This document shows positions 50,310-61,607 of a DNA stretch of 64,000 nucleotides, piece after piece. The notes below the pieces were generated by a model. That model searched no databases. It saw only the letters and a list, made by a program, of their open reading frames with translations, and was not told the DNA's origin. Numbering within the stretch: the stretch's first letter is position 1; every line of letters starts with the position of its first letter. A program made the translations under genes and the position numbers. The DNA lies in the NCBI RefSeq assembly GCF_963576675.1, contig NC_088919.1, positions 41,686,501 to 41,750,500 on the forward strand, read 5' to 3'. This DNA is from Euphorbia lathyris. Taxonomy: Eukaryota; Streptophyta; Magnoliopsida; Malpighiales; Euphorbiaceae.

Positions 50310-50760
50310 AGGGTTAATATGTCATTCGATCAGTCCTGGTATAGAATAAGATGCTCTTACAAGTTCATGTATATCACTATTCGGAAAAGAATTAGTAAAA
50401 ATGATACTGACATCATTAAACGAATTAATCAACTTATTACAATCATCAAGAACAATGTCGTAATAAGAACTGAATGCAGGTTGATTAAGCTCTAAAACCA
50501 CCACCTTTGCATCGGTTTCAACAAGACAGCCGTCTATATTATTTCTCTTGAGCCAATTTAGAGCTTCTCGAATGCTCATAACTTTCCCTACACGAGGTAA
50601 GAAATCATCCCACACAAGTTTGGAAAAAACTCCATAAAATTTGACGTTATAGTCCCGTAGCACCACTTCTAAACTCAGCCAATCTGATTCTGAGATAATA
50701 GAAGTGTTTACATTCAGTTTAAAGTGAGCTGGAAGAGACCGTGAGCAATAAAAATAATTA
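50310..50760 (-). pseudogene. RNase H-like (RVT_3) domain fragment
   Basis: The minus-strand frame of 150 residues (50774-50322) contains KLNVNTSI, VVLRDYNVKFYGVFSK, MSIREALNWLKRNNIDGCLVETDAK and a HELVRASYSIPG end. This is the layout of the reverse-transcriptase-like RNase H domain in plant non-LTR elements. The catalytic Asp of the first motif (usually NVDA) reads Asn-Thr, so the enzyme is probably dead. No larger gene is visible around it. Confidence 0.65.
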
Positions 50761-50774
50761 CAAAAATAAATCAT

Positions 50775-51644
50775 GCAATTTAACTGATCTGTATACGGTT
50801 TAAAAATTTATAAACAGAGATTATGTTTTAGTGAAATTTGAAGTAAATAAAGATGTGGATCACTCTTTTAATTAAAAAATGTTTATAATTTAATTAATTT
50901 ATAAAATCAGATATTGTATTTTAAATGCAAAGTCAGTTTTTTTTTAATTACTCAGGTAAATAATCAATACAATAGTTTTGTACACAATGATCTGTTTTTA
51001 AATTTTTCCTAGATAATATTTCAAAGTTGAATCGTTTGCCTTTTTTAAAACATGACATGACAACTAATCATTTTTTTGTGACATGCAAACCATCAAAACT
51101 CTTATTTTATAATTATAATGATATTTGCTATAAAAAAATAGTATTCCAAAACTATTCATATGTTTAGTATTCCAATTCAATTGAATATTTTAATTTGGAA
51201 ACTTTGTTATTTTGTAACTAATTATCATTCGATTAGTTTAATTGAATTTTCGGTTTGAAAATTTTAGTACTTTACAATTAATTATAATTTAATTTAGTTG
51301 AATTAAATTGTTATATTAAAATCAATTAATTATTTTATAACAAATAAAAAAAATATAAAATACATAGTCGATAATATATATACTTTGTCTATTTTGATCT
51401 ATTATGTCTTTATTAGTTTAAGCATAGATTTTTAGTTCTTCTTCAAGGTTCAAAGTTCATAAATTCTTCAAAGGGTTGAGAGAAAATTGAGATGGTCGTA
51501 GGTAAATAATCATACAATTTGAGAATTGAGAGCCAAATCGAATAGAAATTATGGATAATTTAGGGTGTTGTTATATTCAGCTCCAAATTCCTACCCCCAG
51601 TCCCGTGAAAGGACGAAAATGCTATTTCATGGGTTTTGGAGGTG
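50775..51644. other. AT-rich intergenic region
   Basis: Very AT-rich with runs of T and AATT repeats. No ORF or repeat boundary that I can support. Confidence 0.5.
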
Positions 51645-51878
51645 AAAAACTATTTTTTTTTTGCCTTTCCATCACGCCTCACCGCGTGGTCGGACGTGAT
51701 AGCCACATGCCCTACCGTGTGGTCGGGCGTGATAGACACATGCCCGACCACACGGTAGGGCGTGTGGCTATCACGTCCGACCACACGGTGAGGCGTGATA
51801 GCCACACGCCCGACCGCACGGTGAGGCGTGATGGCCACACGCCTGCGTGACGGAAAGGCAAAAAAATAGTCCGTTAAA
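51645..51878. repeat. Long GC-rich foldback with CGACCACACGG palindromes
   Basis: Outer arms ACTATTTTTTT...GCCTTTCC and GGAAAGGC...AAAAAAATAGT enclose a dense set of inverted GC-rich units. The best pair is 51710-51731 with 51739-51760, 22 bp with one mismatch and a 7-base loop. The sequence can be read on either strand as short ORFs, which are artefacts. TATAAATA lies 50 bp to the right (51928-51935). Confidence 0.7.
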
Positions 51879-51989
51879 CCCGTAAATACCTGTTACCAGC
51901 TCAAACTACACAATTGTACTTAAAACCTATAAATACCATATAATTTTAACTAAATCAGTAACAACAATATAAGTTCATGAATAAATATT

Positions 51990-52499
51990 TGATAACATCG
52001 AGATATTTTCTACGGGATCAAAGAGGATATTTACCAAAACGACCGCGTATTCGGACGATCCGGGAAGCAATGGCGTATCGAGAAATCCATCCGAGTGGCG
52101 AATCACCTAGATTCCGCCACACGCCATCCGTAGTCAAACCTACGGGAGACCCACCATCATGCCTCGATCCGCCCGTCGAACGGTTAAGCCGATTCTCAAT
52201 AAAGGCAACTAATAACCCATTAATGAGCTAACGGTCATACTTGAATGAGATCAGTAACCGCCATCAATGAGGCATTAATGGAGACTCTCTAGTTACTAGG
52301 AGTTACAACTACATGACTATAAATAGCTTGCATCCCAAGCTATTGAGGTACACACATTCTCGCTCTCCTAACCCTACTTTGTCAATACAGTTTATTCTCT
52401 TACTATATACTGACTTTGGCATCGAAGCTTCCCCCCGTCGAATCCAACAATGCCTCCCGCAGGGAAGGAATCCGGTCGAAAGTTCATCACCAGATATCA
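51990..52499 (+). repeat. 5' LTR of element D
   Basis: 510 bp. The start TGATAAC was chosen because the related LTR at 3577-4099 has TGATAAC/GTTATCA termini. A TATA-like sequence (TATAAATA) lies at about 52318-52325. Confidence 0.6.
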
Positions 52500-52501
52500 A
52501 T

Positions 52502-52518
52502 TGGTGCGGTGAACGTGG
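52502..52518 (+). other. Primer-binding site of element D
   Basis: TGGTGCGGTGAACGTGG, two bases after the LTR; the tRNA is not identified. It shares 16 of 17 bases with element F. Confidence 0.6.
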
Positions 52519-52557
52519 AAGTTTTATTCAAAAAAGGACTCAGTTCACAACCCAAAT

Positions 52558-54177
52558 ATGGCAAGTGGGGGGTCTAACCCCTCAACCGGAGCTACAATAC
52601 CGTCCATACCACCATCAATTAATCCCACTACAAACGCTGGTCGCGTTGATCCCAATGCACCAATCGTCCATGACGAAAGGGGCATGTCGCCAGAATCCTT
52701 TTGGGAGATTTGCGCATGAACCATAGGGAGAGAGCATGGACCCATTATGGAAGGTCGGTTGAGGGCCTATCTAGAGAACCAGGATGTAGATGGACCCACG
52801 ACAGGAACTATTCCCTCACTGAATCGTTGTCAACCGCCAAGACCGACCCTATCACAATGGCAAAACGCCTATGTTGGACCCAATGCTCGTCGAGATTCAT
52901 CATTTTTTCTCTCTCAACCTGTGGATTCAACAATCATTAATCCGGAGCTCGCTAGCAATCTGCCAATAAATCGAAGGTTATTTCCCGATATACCGGAGGG
53001 AAGTCGTAGTAACGATCAACCTCCCCCGAGGAACACAACAAAACCAGGGATCACTATTGGCGGACCTCAAGCTCCTCTAGTACAAACTGGAACACCGGCG
53101 GGTCAGGGATGAAATAACACTATGGCGGATCAACTGGAAGACAGGCGTGATGGTCATAGACATAAGAGGCGAACCAGATCCCATAGGAAGGGACGATCCA
53201 AATTGCGTCCACATCACAGGCGTCGAACTGGATCCCCCCGACGTGGAAGATCACCCCCACCTCCCGAGCGGATGGAGAACGAACGCCAAGCTGAGTCGCC
53301 TCACCAGGGCATTCAACACCCGCCACCAAATCAAGGAGGAGGCGGACGGTCTCCACCAAGAGGGCGAGGTGGTGGCGGAAGAAGGTCACCATCAGATCCT
53401 TCATCAGAATCCAGCTCCTCTTCCTCGCAACGAAGCAGGTCTCATAGTAGGAGACGCCCCAAAAGGGATCAAGGTTCTATTGCGGATCAGATCAGGACAG
53501 AGATACGCAGGCAAAATGAGGAGAATGCTAGGCACAATCCATTCGCCAACCGAGAATCGCCCTTCACTGTGTGGATTAAAGCCGAAGAAACTGATAGGCA
53601 TTTTAAGATCCCGAACATACCAGCCTACTCTGGCGAGGATAATCCCAAAGCCCATGCAAGGAAGTATCGCATGTTGCTTGGTCTTAACCGTGCAAGTGAA
53701 TCAGTATTGTGTAGGATGTTTATCACCACGCTAAAAGGTCTGGCATACGATTGGTTCCAATCCCTCCCCCCAGGATCAATAAACAGCTGGGATCAGTTGA
53801 GTAGGGAATTTTGTGCAAAGTTCGCAGGATGCATTCCGCCAGTGGTTAAATCGCGAAAGCTCTTCGAGCTAAAGCAAAAAGAAAATGAATCTCTTCGAGA
53901 GTACGTCAAAAACTTCAATAAGTTATGCATTCGCATTGTTGATGTGGATCTCTACATGGCAGTTGAAGTAGTGGTAAAAAATACAACTTGCAAGGGCTTA
54001 CAGGTGGATCTAATCAAAAATAAACCAAAGAATATGGCGGAGCTGATGGAGAGGTGTAAGGATTTCATGGAAGTCGATGACATCCAAAGAGAGTCGGCGT
54101 CTCCTCCAAAAAGAGGGAAAGGCGAATCCCGAAGGCGGGATAAGGAAAAAGAAAAGCCCTCTAACTTATCCTCCTGA
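52558..54177 (+). pseudogene. Gag of element D
   Basis: One frame from the ATG at 52558, interrupted by TGA at 52717-52719 and TGA at 53110-53112, then open from 53122 to 54175. The N-terminal third is Pro/Ser/Thr-rich. An Arg/Ser-rich stretch (RSHRKGRSK, SSSSSQRSRSHSRR) follows, then a Ty3-type capsid domain: FKIPNIPAYSGEDNPKAHARK, LKGLAYDWFQSLPPGSINSW, LREYVKNFNKLCI. The frame ends just before the zinc-knuckle part, which continues after a shift in the next entry. The RS-rich stretch is unusual for a Gag and could favour nuclear or RNA binding. Confidence 0.78.
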
Positions 54178-55140
54178 AATAGGCGAAGGGGCTCTAGGAA
54201 CAAATCAGCATATACGCCATCATTTACACCGTTAAACGCCTCTAAAAGCGAAGTGCTAATGTGGATAGAGAACAGCTAGCACAAGCGGAGCATTTCATAC
54301 CCAAACCAAAAGGGGGAGAGTACACCAACACGGGGAGAAACCCCAAGAATGATTGCAAGTACCACAGGAGGAACGGTCATGAAACAGATGCATGCTGGGA
54401 GTTGGCTAGGGAGATTGAAAGGCTTATCGAGAGAGGAAAACTGGACAGGTTCGTCCAGAATGACAAAAAGGGAGATGGCGATAAACCCAGACATGAGCCG
54501 AAGAAGAAAGCTAAAGGGGTCATTAATGTTATCGTTGGCGGACCAGGATACCAGCCTACAGTAAAGAAGGGAAAAACCATCACTCTAGATAGAGCATCAC
54601 TCAACCGCCCCTTTGCAGACGTTGGTCCAGCCATCCCCCCACATGTAGACGCTCTCGTCATCACTATGATGGTGGAAGGATGGGGAGATGAAGAGAGTGA
54701 TGATAGACACTAGCAGTTCTTGTAATGTCATTACGAGGGGAGTATTTGCCAAACTCAAGGTTGGTCCTATTTAAATTGAGACCACCATCGTAGACATCCT
54801 GGGAGTAACTGGTCACACAATCCAGACAAAGGGACAAGTGACACTGGAATGCGAATTAGCAGATGAAGATCAGGTATGGATGGGAGATCTGGAGTTCTCC
54901 ATCATGGACGGTCAATTGGCATACAACATCATCTTAGGGCAGCCCTTTATCTCAGAGGTGGCGGCTCTCATATCGATACGCCATTTGACGATGCACATCC
55001 CTACTACCAAAGGAGGCGTGATGATCAAGGGGAACCAGAAGGTTGCTCAGAAGACATACTCTGCATCCTTATCAATTCGCTCCCAGTCCAAGGATGATGA
55101 AGAAGATGAGCTTATTACGACGACCCTGGGAGATACATAA
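54178..55140 (+). pseudogene. Element D nucleocapsid remnant and protease
   Basis: 54261-54713 carries CKYHRRNGHETDACWELAREIERLIERGKLDRFV, the nucleocapsid-like link between Gag and protease in Tat elements. A frame change near 54680 leads to the protease DTSSSCNVI (normally DTGSS), and after a TAA at about 54774 to LGVTGHTIQ, LAYNIILGQPFI and the end at 55138-55140. The active-site Gly is replaced by Ser. Confidence 0.7.
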
Positions 55141-55902
55141 ATGTTCCTCATTGCAGATGGTAAGCAGGTACGGATCGCCAAAGGGCTAATAGTTGAGATT
55201 AAGGAGAATGTTACGAAAGTTCTCTGTGAATCAGAAGACATGTTCGCATGGAAGGATGAGATCCTCACAGGGGTCAGTCCGGATGTGATCACTCATAAGC
55301 TCAATATCACCGAAGACGCGGTCCTAGTGGCTCAGAAGAGAAGGAATCATGGGCCAGAGAGACAGAAAGTAATAGAGGAAGAGATATCTAAACTGAAAAA
55401 GGCGGACGCCATTGAGGAAGTTATTTACACGCAATGACTGGCGAATATAGTCCTGGTTAAAAAGGCAGGCAGATCATACCGTATGTGTATCGATTTCACG
55501 GACCTTAATAAGGCTTGTCCCAAAGATAACTACCCTAGCGACAGAGTCTTATTCTATTGCAAAGACAAGAATGACCAAAGGTTGAGGGAAAGTCTCGACA
55601 AACTGGAAGCAAAAAGGGAGAAAGCTTATGTACGAATGGCCACCTACAAACAGAGGATCGCAGTCTATCATGACCGACACGCCAAGCTCGTGGATTTGAA
55701 CCTGGGAGATTTAGTGCTCCGGAAGGCGGACAAAATTCAATCCACAGAGGGCAAAGGAAAGTTGGGAATCACCTGGATGGGGCCATACAAGATAGTCACC
55801 AAAATTGGACCCGCCACCTTCAAAATCCAGGATATGGAGCGGAACACATTACCACGGACGTGGAATATTCAGAACCTCCGCAAATATTTCGCCAAAGAAT
55901 AA
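55141..55902 (+). pseudogene. Element D reverse transcriptase start fused to integrase end
   Basis: N-terminal reverse transcriptase sequence (MFAWKDEILTGVSPDVITHKL, VVLVKK-type, MCIDFTDLNKACPKDNYP) with a TGA at 55435-55437. After the CPKDNYP motif it jumps directly to an integrase C-terminus (LRESLDKLEAKREKAYVRMATYKQR, LGDLVLRKADK, GKLGITWMGPYKI). The reverse transcriptase active site, RNase H and integrase core are missing. The junction lies at about 55530 and keeps the frame, so a 139-codon ORF spans it (55483-55902). Confidence 0.75.
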
Positions 55903-56574
55903 AATGTAACCAAGGTCTTGAGTACTCTTTTTCCTTTAGTAAGGTTTTATCCCATGTGGTTTTTCTTATTAAAGGTTTTAACGAGGCTCACACATAAGAC
56001 CAATTTGCTGTAATAAGGCGAATCGCCATTTAATAAAGAGAAATTTTCATCTTGCAAATTTTATCTTAAGTATTTTCTTGCAGCAATATAAATATTCCAG
56101 ATTCAAAAAGGGGGAGGCAACAAACGCATTCCTATGGTAGAATAATGCCATTATGGCATAACTACCTTCTCCTCAAAGATAGGAGAACAATACTCTCTGC
56201 GACGGATCAATTTACCTCAAAGATAGGAAATAATTGATCACCGTCAAAGACAGAGTTAAAACATTTCTCTGACGTTAGATCTTTACACTCTCAAATACTC
56301 TTTCCAAAGAAGAGTCTCAAGACCTGGCGGCAGATCGATTCACCTCAAAGATAGGAAGCAAATTGATCACCTAAGGCAGCTTAACTTCCTCAAAAGGAAT
56401 AAAAGCTTCAAAGCCTTCAAAAAGGCTCACATTCCAAGGTACGGCTGGCCACCTACCTTGAACCAGCAAAATCCTAAAACCTAGAAATTTACTTGCTGAA
56501 AGATATAAAGCATAAGGTAAAAAAGGATTAATAAAAAAAAATAACAATTGTACTTAGTTACATTCACAAATAAA
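55903..56574. other. Non-coding region behind pol of element D
   Basis: No ORF on either strand. It includes GGTTTTAACGAGGC near 55975 and a purine run AAAAAGGGGGAGG near 56106-56118. Four short phrases of the type CTCAAAGATAGGA recur between 56170 and 56360. Confidence 0.5.
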
Positions 56575-56988
56575 CTAAACGTTTACAGCGGCATCCTCCT
56601 TAGCATCTTTCTCTAAAGATGCACTCTCTGGAGGAACCTCATTCTCCGTAACGACAGTTCCCACCTGAGGAGCCGTACAATCAATCACCGCGTCATTGGC
56701 TTTGTCACCCGCCTCTTTGGATGCTTCGCTGAGATCATCCGATTCAAGGTCGACAACAGGCTTGCTCTCCTCGCTTGACCCATTCAGCTCCTTGCGAATT
56801 TGATCGCGGATGAAATCCTTAACGTTCGGTATCCTGTCATACTTAATGCAATCCTCAACCTCAGGAACCACGTATTCCGGATCTATAAAATCAATTTCGG
56901 GGTAGGTAAGCTTAACATAGGTCATGATCCGCTCGCCGTAGTAATAAGCGCGGTTACCCGCCAGAATCTCCGAGTTCGATAGGGCAGC
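56575..56988 (-). pseudogene. Antisense ORF of element D, N-terminus cut by element G
   Basis: The minus-strand frame ends at 56575 and reads back through GNRAYYYGERIMTYVKLTYP, an acidic PEIDFIDPEYVVPEVED stretch, NVKDFIRDQIRKELNG and a Glu/Asp/Ala-rich tail. It continues without a stop into the LTR of G (56989 on), but that extension is LTR sequence. The surviving part is about 138 residues. The function is unknown. Extra antisense ORFs between pol and the 3' LTR are known from Tat-lineage elements, and this fits their position and orientation. Confidence 0.55.
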
Positions 56989-59525
56989 TGTAGACACCGA
57001 GTCGGAGGACCTGTGACGAAAACCCATAACAAGACGGTTGAAATGGTTGGTTCCGATAATTTTAAAAAAAATAAAATAAAAATCACGAGGGGGTCCGTAG
57101 GGGTTGCGAGTGCTCAGCGACGTTGGGCGAGCGCCTAGCGGGAGCCGGTGCGCGTCCGACGGCAGTTGGACGCGCGCCCAGCAGCGCGGGGCGCATGCCC
57201 CGCGGTAGCTGGGCGTGCACCCAACGATGGTTGGGCGCGCGCGCCCAACAGAAGTTGGGCGTACGCCCAACAAAAGTTGGGCGTTCGCCCAACTGATGTT
57301 GGGCGTCCGCCCAACCATTTTGGGCGTAGCCCATGCCTATAAAAGGCACGGATCCCCATGCAAAGAGGGGGAGGATTTTTGGGGACTCTCTCACTCTAAA
57401 ACATTTTTTAGAGAGAGAAAGTAATTTTTTTGGGAAAAATATTTTTTTTTCCTAAAAAATCCGAATTTCCTAAAAGTTAAAATTTTATTAAAAACACAAA
57501 AATCGTAACTCGTGGAATCAACCGACTTCAGCTGTCAATACCGATCTTGAGGTATTATCCGAGGACTAGACTCGTTTTATTTATTTTAATTATTTTATTT
57601 TGTTTATTTTTATTTATTCGTGTAATTAGTTAGTTATTTATTTAAACACGTTTATTTATTTTCCCGAATTCATTTAAGTTTCGTCTCGTATTAAATAAAC
57701 GTTTGGTTTTGTTTTGAATTAAAAAACCTCGTTTTAAGTCCCAACATGAACCGTGACCCGTGTTAAGGGTAGTTCGGGACTAAAACGTTGTAATTATAAA
57801 TTTTAAACATTTTCTAAATAACATTTCGAATAAAACATCGTTTTAGGAGTCTCCGTTATAGACTATGATCCAATTTTGGTAGTTCGAGGATCCAAAACGA
57901 TAGAATAGATTAAGTTTAAAGTGTTTGAACAAATCTGGAATATTAGGTACCGTTTCTGTAATTTTCCATTTTCTGTCACAAAAGGCAGTTTACCGCGGAA
58001 TTTCCGTCGGTAAAACTGCTGAAATGTAAAAAATACCGTTTTGGTCCTTCTTTCTCAACTTTTAGACTTTTGGTCCTTTATATATATATGTATAATTATG
58101 TAATATATGCATTCAAATTATTTTTAATTATTTTGTATATATTTATTCAACATGTTTAGATATTATTTTTCATTAATTTGATTTGATAAAATTATATGTA
58201 TATATATAGACCTCCCTTTAAATTCATTTAAACTATACATACTTGTCATTTTGGGGTTATTAGGGGTTATTTTCTATATATACTTATCATAATAGTTTTG
58301 GGGTTAAAAGTTAATTTCTTATCATTTATGAATATTATTGTCATTTTTTATCTATTAATCATGATCTTTATTATTTACCTTTTCTTTTAAATGTATATGT
58401 ATAATTATCATTTCTATCAAAAATATATATATATGTACATCTTTCTTCTTTTCCTTTTAAATTTCCTATATGTATATATGATTTGGAAAATATTTTGGTT
58501 GGGTGAATTTGGATTTAATTTATTAATTGTTGTCATTATGTTCAAATGAAGGATAATTGAGTGAAAAAGGGAAAATAAAAGATAAAAAGAGATTTCAAGT
58601 TGTTTGTTTAAATTAAAGTTTTTCTAGATATTCTTCAAGTGTAAATAAAAGATTTTTATCATTTTAAACCGTTTCCAAAATATCACGTGTTGAAACCTTA
58701 ATTCGTTCCAACGACGGATTAAGCGAACCTTGTAAATAAAACCATTTTCATTATAAATAACCGAGTTTTTGAATCGTTTTCCTAATTAAACAGTTTTGTA
58801 CAAAAATAAATGGACTTGTATGTTTAATCACGTTTTTTGTTAAGACTTCTTATCTCACGTTTTCAAACGCTCGAGTCGTTCCAACGGCGATTCGAGTCGA
58901 TGTCATGTAAATTAACAGGGTTTTGAAACGTACATAAATCGTTCCAACGGCGATTAAGGTACAAACCATGTAAATAAACTCGTTTTTGGGGAATGAGATT
59001 AGCTTAGAGTTAGTGTATAGTCTTAAAGCATAAAATCACACTGTGAATAAATCAATTCTTTCTTCTCCCCCTCTCTCTCCTATGTATTTTAAATTTATGC
59101 AAAATGGGTGATTCTTTACTAAAATGGCTTTTAATAACATGCTCAAAACAGTTTTCAAAGCGAGAAAGAAAAGGTTTCAAATGAATTTTAAACTTAAAGA
59201 AATATGCGATTAGTCCGTTAGCGCCTAACATGCTAAGTAGGAGGCCGGTGGTTCATAACCGGGCGATGTCGGGGTGCCTAGTAGCCTTTCTCCGGAAAGG
59301 AGCTAGCCTTCTCGGCTCGTACCTAAGTTTCCCGAACCCTCACCGGTCTCCCGCAAGGGATCGGTGTTCATTTCCCATTCGTGGGTGGTGACTCTTCCAT
59401 ACTCCAGGCTCCGGTCCTGCCGAGCAGCTTGATTCCGCGATTGGTTGCTTTCGGCGCCAATCACAGCATCTGTCGTCAACGGTGTCCACCCCCCGGTCCG
59501 CCCGGGCGAGGCTGCGGCACCTACA
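56989..59525 (+). repeat. 5' LTR of element G
   Basis: 2537 bp. TATA box TATAAAA at 57338-57344, just right of a palindrome array. The rest is AT-rich (57400-58900) with repeated CGTTCCAACGGCGATT-type phrases near 58700-58950, then a GC-richer end (59250-59525). Confidence 0.7.
57130..57335. repeat. Array of GTTGGGCG...CGCCCAAC palindromes
   Basis: Six to eight tandem palindromes with short spacers. One at 57254-57271 is a perfect 18-mer, GTTGGGCGTACGCCCAAC; neighbours vary only in the two central bases (TT, TC, GCGC). The left copies are more diverged (GCTGGGCGTGCACCCAAC). The array ends only a few bases before the TATA box. Confidence 0.85.
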
Positions 59526-59527
59526 AG

Positions 59528-59545
59528 TGGCGACTCTGCTGGGGA
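59528..59545 (+). other. Primer-binding site of element G
   Basis: TGGCGACTCTGCTGGGGA, the type of tRNA-Arg site described for Ogre elements, two bases after the LTR. Confidence 0.7.
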
Positions 59546-61607
59546 AGCGAGAAATTTGATTCCGGAAGGCGTGTATTAAGCATTCATAAGCATTATTTCT
59601 TTTTCGTATGCATTCATAAGCATTATTGCAAACCTTTTGGGTAATTTCCACGAAACCTCTAGCGAGAGTCCATTCGTCCCTCGAAAGAGGCTAGTGTAAG
59701 TTCCCCCTTACAGTAAGGTGCCAAAGGGTCCCCATCCATTCGTTAGGGGCGAATTTGTGCGGTCCTGTGAGGTCCCGCGATCAGCCGTGTCAGCATATAG
59801 TAGCCTTAGAAGTTGCCATAGGATTACCCGTTACCATTTTTGATATGATGAATGAATCAGTTCGTGTTTTCAAATTGCCATGATACGTGTCTAAATCCTA
59901 AAATATGTAAAGGAAATGAAACAATACGTTAATATATACTCTTAAACCGATATACAAACTACCCCGAAACATCAAAACGATTCGAACTAAAGACGACTTA
60001 GTCATCTCGTATGAATGAACTTGTGCGACCCGCCTGGTCCCATTCCGTGTCCCGAAGAAGGCACATGTTTAGGAAATACGTTGTGATGTAAGCACATATT
60101 AGTTCAAGTCGGTTTGATGTTAAGGATAGTTATATCTCGATTCAAAAGATTATATCAATGATAGCCGTTATTCACATTCTTTAAATAGGTTGGGATAAAA
60201 CGAGATTATGACAAAATGAAAACGAAGAACATTTCTATTTTGAACGACCCCGTTGTAACGTAAAGAGTTTCATGAACTTGCCCCGTCCCTTCCGAATAAA
60301 AAATGAGCTATACCTTGCGTTGTTCTAAGGAGAAATGGACGTATTTGCGAAAGTGACTAAGAAAATAAAAGAAAAAGCAAAAATAAACAAACGACCAAAA
60401 TCATTCCGTATCTACGATATATATCAATCTTGAGAGTAGTTAAAGAAAATGAACCAATGCCGTTAAATACGTGCCTCGAACTGGTATATACGCCGTTTAA
60501 AATCACGAAGCCGACTTAAGCTAAGAAACCGCATTATCGCACCATATGGACGAGACTGTGGGTTTGACTAATGGCTCGATCATATCGACCATTACCAAAA
60601 CTACAAGAAATATGGCCCGACATACGTGTTTGCTTAATTCGTGCCTAAATAAAAAGAACGGTAATATCTCTGCTTCGAATAAGCATGCGATTCAACGAAA
60701 CGTTGATTTTCTATAACCACGCTAGGATGGTATATCCCGTAAATTGGAAGAAAAATTGTTAGTAGCCAAAAGATTATCGTGCGCTCAAATAAGACTCACC
60801 GTCTTTTCACGTAGCCAAAACGAGAAAACGGATTCTTGACGCTAAAAACAAACACGTTATGCGATGAGTCCGTTCCCTAAAATAAAATCCAAAAAGTGAT
60901 TTCATCACTAAATAAACACGTGATTACGTCTCTCGATAGATCCAAAAGATCTCGTCGTAATCCAAAAATCGAGACACGAACCCACGCGAATGAAAGGGAA
61001 TGAATCATTGTCAATAACGAACGATTGAACCGGAAGAATAACTCGTAACACGTCTAAAATACGAGATGCGCTCAAAGGGTGTCAAAAACCCGAACTAATG
61101 CATCTCGCAAAATAACGAAGGACGAGTTATTCGAAAGGACAATCCATTTGGTCGATATCTTAGTCACTGGATGTTGATACGTCAAAACGAACTGTATTGT
61201 CTGATGGATGATTTACTTTTTCCGTAATAATCGACGGCATCACGCGTCCCTTGGACCGCAATGTGAGCCCCAAACCAAAATCCTAGGAAAGAGACTTGGA
61301 CCGTCGAGTGTGTGGAGGAATAAGGGTGGAAGAGAGATGTTGTGATATGTGTAATTAGACTGACGTTTGTTCTTCTTATCTTATATATCCGTAAATAAAT
61401 AAATGCACACACCACGAATCATGCATATAAAATCATGCATACATGCTAATTGATATCGCTCGCGCAGACGTCATCATTAAGGGGTTGTGGTTCCGCGAAA
61501 ATAGTCGGCTAATCAGGCGGTTCGACCAGCTACAGTTTGTCAATTCCGAATCGAGAGTAGTGGCTTCTGAATCATCTTCGTTCAAGTCAGCTCGGTATTC
61601 TGTCAGT
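59546..61607 (+). other. Leader of element G
   Basis: About 2 kb without a convincing ORF. A direct repeat AGCATTCATAAGCATTATT occurs twice at 59578-59627. The sequence is rich in TCG/CGA and moderately GC-poor. Confidence 0.55.

Larger units (their letters stand above)
51990..56988 (+). mobile_element. Tat/Retand-like Ty3/gypsy retrotransposon (element D), deleted and truncated
   Basis: 5' LTR 51990-52499 (TGATAACATC...GATATCA), primer-binding site 52502-52518, gag 52558-54177, protease and a joined RT-integrase remnant to 55902, a non-coding stretch, then an antisense ORF cut at 56988 by element G. The 3' LTR is not in the window. Order, the antisense ORF behind pol, and the Gag/CCHC type fit the Tat lineage. 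The element is dead: it has nonsense codons, a frameshift and a large pol deletion. Confidence 0.75.

Noticed and set aside
51551..51850. ORFs with HTPDRTVRRDGH repeats on both strands
   Set aside because: Same artefact: translation of inverted GC-rich repeats, equally open on both strands.
56575..57318. 247-codon minus-strand ORF taken as one gene
   Set aside because: Only 56575-56988 belongs to the antisense ORF; the rest is LTR of element G, including the palindrome array.
57130..57335. CRISPR-like array of spaced palindromes
   Set aside because: Spacers are only a few bases, units vary, the setting is a plant LTR promoter, and there are no cas genes.
57083..57424. Several overlapping ORFs with repeated VGRTPN/GVRPT
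   Set aside because: They come from the palindrome array in the LTR of element G, which is open in many frames because of its composition.
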